Source: Flavobacteriia bacterium
GTDB taxonomy: Bacteria; Bacteroidota; Bacteroidia; Flavobacteriales; Flavobacteriaceae
Length of the DNA: 64,000 nucleotides
NCBI GenBank assembly: GCA_004293045.1
Contig: RDXY01000005.1
Coordinates: 1-64,000 of the forward strand
Direction: 5' to 3'
Below the pieces are notes generated by a model. The model searched no databases. It was not told the DNA's origin and saw only the letters and a program-made list of their open reading frames with translations. Of the stretch, positions 61,501-64,000 are shown in pieces (positions within the stretch are counted from its first letter, which is position 1; every line of letters begins with the position of its first letter). A program made the translations under genes and the position numbers.

Positions 61501-61795
61501 CCGACAAAAACATAAATAAAATGGTAAAAGCACTAGAAAACACAGAAACCATATTTACCATTAAAGCAATTTGGCTATTATCTGTGGCAAACATAGCAAA
61601 AAACGCACCTATCATTTGGTATAATGGTGCTCCCGGCGGATGTCCTACTTCTAATTTGGCAGCTGTGGCAATATATTCACCACAATCCCAAAAACTCATT
61701 GTAGGTTCTACGGTTAAAGTATAGGTAACTAATGCAATTATAAAAGCAAACCAACCCAAGTAGGTGTTCCATTTGCTGTAATTAAATGAAGTCAT
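58568..61795 (-). CDS. DUF2723 membrane protein (GT117-like)
   Basis: The 1075-residue protein has about a dozen helices in the first 650 residues and then a soluble C-terminal region with helical repeats (KKVIEIAMKNMPIDYFEYY). The start contains MSFWDCGEYIATAAKLEVGHPPGAPLYQ, in which the acidic residue after the first helix and PPGAP are hallmarks of DUF2723, a PMT-like fold thought to transfer sugars from polyprenyl phosphate to proteins. The polyprenol-phosphate mannose synthase at the left edge could supply the donor. Flavobacteria O-mannosylate secreted proteins, so this role is plausible. Confidence 0.88.
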   Translation of the reverse strand: MTSFNYSKWNTYLGWFAFIIALVTYTLTVEPTMSFWDCGEYIATAAKLEVGHPPGAPLYQMIGAFFAMFATDNSQIALMVNMVSVFSSAFTILFMFLSASKIIRKIVIATSEWNNETSKLTLGASLIAALSFAFTDSFWFNAVEAEVYSMASLFIALLFWLGLKWEEELETERGNKWVILISLVIGLSFGVHFLALLALPSIGMLYYFKTQKNITVKNFIIANVVIVSILMFIFKFLLPYTLSFFAKTEIFAVNSMGLPFNSGTIIAFLLIVAGFYYGLTYTKKKELVKFNTLLLSILFILIGFSTWIMLPVRANSNININENKPSDAAEVLAYYNREQYGETKLFYGPQFSNTYAGADEENPYSDDKPNYERDEKTGKYIITNNYKNANHNPNSKHNAFLPRLWSEEHAKNYMTFTKPLEFSVNHEAFYDEETGETNEEKLGQFTEIVSDFRSQFASNKLGLDEYEEFLKNYGDYLTIEKPSFSDNMKFMFEYQFGYMYFRYLMWNFVGRQNDLQGNYESLEGNWLSGIRFIDNLHLDNQSELTTDMKNNKGRNTYFFLPFILAVIGMVYHAQKEWKSFYVLLLLFLFTGLVLKIYLNERPFEPRERDYALVGSFYIFAMWIGVGIYAIYQYILKYISPKVALPAVLATTLLASPVLLATENWDDHDRSGKYTAVAMAKAYLDSCEPNAILFTIGDNDTFPMWYLQEIEGYRTDVRIVNTSLLATDWYIDEMKIKSNQSDAVPISFTHDQYVGDKRNYCLFDERTTDTLDLGLTLDFLKDDCSKREMKNGQFVHFYPSEHLKVKIDKQNIIKNKVVDKKYYDSIVPQINLKLKGGAIYKNRILMLDIFNENNWKRPIYFSPGSFGADDYIWMKEYLQLDGMVYKLVPVRTKLKEGNSYDMGYIDTEKTFKIINQWTWGNAGSDKIYHDPETRKNALSYRNNLSRLMTALIEEKKFDKAKKVIEIAMKNMPIDYFEYYTTVEPFAEGYYKIGKKEEARKILNQLIKKYQEKLTFFHSQSEKQKAFYRREIHREIDIYRSLLLLAQENGDFEFYFSQRVKFNNFNNMMGEYKREIE

Positions 61796-61883
61796 ATATT
61801 TGCCAAATTAATTTAGATTACAAAGAAACTATTTATTGGAGAGAATACCAATTTATTTTTTCTTAAAAATTATTTAAAAATTA

Positions 61884-61914
61884 TTTGCAGAGTATAAAAT
61901 ATGTATTACATTTG
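61884..61914 (+). promoter_or_regulatory. Promoter for tRNA-Gln (TTTG, 19 bases, TACATTTG)
   Basis: TTTG at 61884-61887 and TACATTTG at 61907-61914 have the ideal 19-base spacing. The tRNA begins 21 bases later. Confidence 0.8.
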
Positions 61915-61935
61915 CACTCGCAATTACAAAATAAT

Positions 61936-62006
61936 TGGTTCATGGTGTAATGGTAACACTACTGTTTTTGGTGCAGTCATTCAAGGTTCGAGTCCTTGTG
62001 AACCAA
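61936..62006 (+). tRNA. tRNA-Gln (anticodon TTG)
   Basis: TGGTTCA pairs with TGAACCA as acceptor stem and A is the discriminator. D arm GTG-TAATGGTAA-CAC, anticodon arm ACTGT-TTTTGGT-GCAGT with TTG, and T arm CAAGG-TTCGAGT-CCTTG are all complete. CCA is not encoded. Confidence 0.96.
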
Positions 62007-62007
62007 C

Positions 62008-62039
62008 AAAAAATCCCGCTTTTTCAAGTGGGATTTTTT
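62008..62039. terminator. Terminator after tRNA-Gln
   Basis: AAATCCC and GGGATTT pair around CGCTTTTTCAAGT, followed by T-runs. Confidence 0.8.
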
Positions 62040-62058
62040 ATTTTAAAAATATTTTACA

Positions 62059-62883
62059 TTAAATTTTAAATGCAATAACGGGTCTTTTTGCGTGGTTAAC
62101 TAAGTCTTCAGAAATACTTCCGTTTAAAAAGTGAGAGATTCCTTTTCTTCCATGCGTACAAACGGCAATAACATCAGAACTTGAATCTTTTGCAAAATGT
62201 AAAATTCCTTTTTCCACATCAATGTCATTGTAAAGATGTATAGAATAATCAGAAAAGTGAAATTCTTCAATAAAGTCTTTAACTTTTTCATTTGCCATTC
62301 TAGTAGTAGTGAAATTGTTTGGCGTAATAATATGTAATAAGTTAATGTGAGCTCCAAAATATTTGGCAAAATCAACTACTTTTTCAAAAGGTTTTTTGAT
62401 TTCACTTGAAAAATCAGAGGCAAAAGTAAGTGTGTCCACTTTAAAATTGTCTTCTTCTTTTTTAATAACTAATACTGGAATTTCTGAATTTCTCACCACT
62501 TTTTCGGCATTGGAACCCACAAACATTTCGTGAAAACCACTTGCTCCATGAGAACCCATAACTACTAAATCAGCATGATGCTTTTTTCCATTTTCAATAA
62601 TTCCTTCAAAAGCCATATTAAATTGCACGATGCTTGAAACTTTAATATCATTTAAAAAATCAGCGTTTTCTAATTCTTCTAATTTGGCTACAGCTGCATT
62701 TTTAAAGAAAATTAATTCAGGAATTTCATGAGAGGTATTTAGTGCGTCATTTCCTGAAGTTGATAATTCTAACATATGAAGTAGTAGTATTTCACCATTA
62801 TTTTTTTTGGCAATTTGTGCAGCAACTTTTAAAGCATTTTCAGCATGTTTTGAAAAATCGGTAGGGACTAAAATTGTTTTCAT
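62059..62883 (-). CDS. Universal stress protein, tandem Usp domains
   Basis: The 274-residue cytosolic protein has two Usp folds. The first carries MKTILVPTDFSKHAENALK and the ATP-binding MGSHGASGFHEMFVGSNAEK; the second ends with CTHGRKGISHFLNGSISED and a weaker nucleotide loop. The first domain probably binds ATP, the second may not. Such proteins respond to starvation or redox stress. It is convergent with the tRNA-Gln unit and divergent from rimP. Confidence 0.92.
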   Translation of the reverse strand: MKTILVPTDFSKHAENALKVAAQIAKKNNGEILLLHMLELSTSGNDALNTSHEIPELIFFKNAAVAKLEELENADFLNDIKVSSIVQFNMAFEGIIENGKKHHADLVVMGSHGASGFHEMFVGSNAEKVVRNSEIPVLVIKKEEDNFKVDTLTFASDFSSEIKKPFEKVVDFAKYFGAHINLLHIITPNNFTTTRMANEKVKDFIEEFHFSDYSIHLYNDIDVEKGILHFAKDSSSDVIAVCTHGRKGISHFLNGSISEDLVNHAKRPVIAFKI

Positions 62884-62968
62884 AGATATAAATTTAATTA
62901 CGATTTAATTATAGTATAAAGTTACAATTTTTTTTTGAATTGTTTAACTTTTTTGGAAAAATGAAATA

Positions 62969-63001
62969 TTTGGACATTTTAAAAAAAATGTTGTATATTT
63001 G
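62969..63001 (+). promoter_or_regulatory. Promoter for rimP-nusA (TTTG, 21 bases, TATATTTG)
   Basis: TTTG at 62969-62972 and TATATTTG at 62994-63001 are 21 bases apart. The leader to rimP is about 55 bases. Confidence 0.65.
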
Positions 63002-63030
63002 CGAAGTTATTTAGTAAACAACCAAATAAT

Positions 63031-63056
63031 GAGGCACGCATTGCGTGCCTCTTTTT
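63031..63056 (+). promoter_or_regulatory. Terminator-like hairpin in the rimP leader
   Basis: GAGGCACGC and GCGTGCCTC pair with a 3-base loop and are followed by TTTTT. It sits between promoter and start, only seven bases from ATG 63063, so it can end transcription or hide the ribosome site. It is a likely attenuator of rimP-nusA. Confidence 0.65.
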
Positions 63057-63062
63057 ATAAAG

Positions 63063-63530
63063 ATGACATTTAAAGAAAAAGTAAAAAACCTGCTTGACAA
63101 AGCATTAGAGGATAACCCACAATTGTTTCTGATAGATTTAGATTTCTCAGAATCAAACAAAATTTCCGTTATTTTAGACGGTGATTCTGGTGTGAATTTA
63201 CAAGATTGTATTCATGTAAATAAGTTTTTAGATAGCGGTTTAGAAGCCGAAGATGTAGAATATTCTATTGAGGTTGCCTCGGCAGGTGTTTCTTCGCCAT
63301 TAAAATTGGTTAGACAATATAAAAAAAATATAGGAAGAACAGTAAAAGTAAAAACCATTTCTCAAGGTGATTTTGAAGCTTCATTATCTGATGCAGATGA
63401 AGATACTGCTACATTAACTTGGAGCGCCAGAGAACCAAAAGAAATAGGTAAAGGAAAAGTAACCGTACAAAAAACACGCTCAATTCCTTACACAGACATA
63501 AAAGAAGCAGTAGTAATAATATCATTTTAA
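63063..63530 (+). CDS. rimP: Ribosome maturation factor RimP
   Basis: The 155-residue protein assists 30S subunit assembly. It starts MTFKEKVKNLLDKALED at 63063; the track's start at 63045 lies within the leader hairpin and is rejected. The central VILDGDSGVNLQDCIHVNKFLD and VEYSIEVASAGVSSPL are family landmarks, and the C-terminal SH3-like domain follows. It is 14 bases upstream of nusA, the conserved rimP-nusA order. Confidence 0.95.
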   Translation: MTFKEKVKNLLDKALEDNPQLFLIDLDFSESNKISVILDGDSGVNLQDCIHVNKFLDSGLEAEDVEYSIEVASAGVSSPLKLVRQYKKNIGRTVKVKTISQGDFEASLSDADEDTATLTWSAREPKEIGKGKVTVQKTRSIPYTDIKEAVVIISF

Positions 63531-63544
63531 AAATAAAGCATACC

Positions 63545-64000
63545 ATGGAGAATATTGCATTAATAGATTCATTTTCAGAATTTAAAGACGACAAACTAAT
63601 CGACAGAGTTACCTTAATGGCAATTTTGGAAGACGTGTTTAGAAATGCGTTAAAAAAGAAATATGGTTCAGATGACAATTTCGATATTATCATAAATCCA
63701 GATAAAGGAGATATGGAAATTTGGAGAAACCGTGTAGTTGTAGCCGATGAAGATTTAGATCTTGAAAACGAAGAAATCACATTAACAGAAGCTAGAAAAA
63801 TCGAACCTGATTTTGAAATTGGAGAAGAAGTATCGGAAGAAGTAAAATTAATCGATTTAGGTAGAAGAGCTATTTTAGCGTTACGCCAAAATTTGATTTC
63901 TAAAATTCATGAACATGATAACACCAATCTTTACAAACAATTTAAAGATTTAATAGGTGATATATATACTGCCGAAGTACACCATGTCCGACCAAAAATG
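63545..64000 (+). CDS. nusA: Transcription factor NusA, N-terminal part
   Basis: The gene runs off the window after 152 codons and so is missing from the ORF track. It starts MENIALIDSFSEFKDD and has the NusA N-terminal domain (MAILEDVFRNALKKKYGSDD, DLGRRAILALRQNLISKI). NusA binds RNA polymerase and controls pausing, termination and antitermination. The break falls at the start of the S1 domain (IGDIYTAEVHHV). The hairpin in the shared leader would give NusA a way to regulate itself. Confidence 0.95.
   Translation, partial: MENIALIDSFSEFKDDKLIDRVTLMAILEDVFRNALKKKYGSDDNFDIIINPDKGDMEIWRNRVVVADEDLDLENEEITLTEARKIEPDFEIGEEVSEEVKLIDLGRRAILALRQNLISKIHEHDNTNLYKQFKDLIGDIYTAEVHHVRPKM

Overview
The window is AT-rich chromosomal DNA of a member of the Flavobacteriaceae (phylum Bacteroidota), most likely Flavobacterium or a close relative. 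The grounds are -7 promoter elements of the TAnnTTTG type, type IX secretion sorting domains, a TonB-dependent receptor with SusD-less lipoprotein partners, family-specific genes (DUF4271, DUF3098, DUF5689, DUF2723), a lycopene cyclase, and runs of gene order that I recognise from flavobacterial genomes. Most of the window is housekeeping; accessory material is confined to the left edge, 15.7-18.8 kb and about 44 kb.

Layout. 0-6.2 kb: a scrambled left edge where a fragment of a molybdopterin oxidoreductase abuts the first codons of dihydroorotase; then a polyprenol-phosphate mannose synthase, a DUF4271 membrane protein, hemD, pckA, DUF423 and a saccharopine dehydrogenase. 6.2-10.8 kb: zinc metallopeptidase, a beta-barrel protein and leuS. 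10.9-15.7 kb: ftsX, DUF3098, uppP, truB, a thioredoxin-like gene, pyrH and frr. 15.7-18.8 kb: an accessory island with a large lipoprotein, four small single-helix membrane proteins (three absent from the ORF track), an orphan copy of the lipoprotein's C-terminal tip, and a decayed regulator gene. 18.8-28.3 kb: SDR protein, asnS, rpoN, PAP2-like protein, PorT-like barrel, tRNA-Ser, asparaginase, acyltransferase, TatD and a LuxE-like ligase. 28.4-36.2 kb: two T9SS-sorted proteins, gdhA, HD hydrolase, acyl-ACP desaturase, PlsC, bacilliredoxin and an unknown secreted protein. 36.2-42.4 kb: crtY and a metal cluster (DtxR-type regulator, ZIP transporter, feoA-feoB and a 41-residue Cys-rich protein). 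42.4-47.2 kb: phosphoesterase, PhnA-domain protein, an inverted-repeat-bounded barrel gene, an ALDH7-type dehydrogenase and 3-hydroxyanthranilate dioxygenase. 47.2-53.3 kb: a secreted nuclease/phosphatase divergent from a TonB receptor and two lipoproteins. 53.3-64 kb: polA, metallophosphoesterase, thioredoxin-like protein, polysaccharide deacetylase, DUF2723 protein, tRNA-Gln, universal stress protein, rimP and the start of nusA.

The strongest candidate for something undescribed is the 15.7-18.3 kb island. It has a lipoprotein with a Gly-rich hinge and separate C-terminal domain; the stop codon is followed within 3-4 bases by a small membrane-protein gene, and the same 'tip-stop-ATGAAAGA' junction appears a second time with only the orphan tip kept. 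This is the layout seen when polymorphic toxin or effector tips are exchanged together with small partner genes, but the function is unknown.

A second theme is a family of tandem 7-base (sometimes 8-base) degenerate repeat tracts. They sit between many genes and have also entered coding sequence in frame at least three times (twice in leuS, once in the polysaccharide deacetylase). A third theme is symmetrical regulatory DNA: a dyad before the DtxR-type regulator with a similar site before feoA, a perfect palindrome before gdhA, a dyad built from two divergent -7 elements between the nuclease and TonB receptor genes, and a terminator-like hairpin in the rimP-nusA leader.

All calls come from reading the sequence and from memory of protein families; no database search was run. 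Several ORF-track starts were moved downstream because promoter elements, terminators or family alignment make the longer start implausible.
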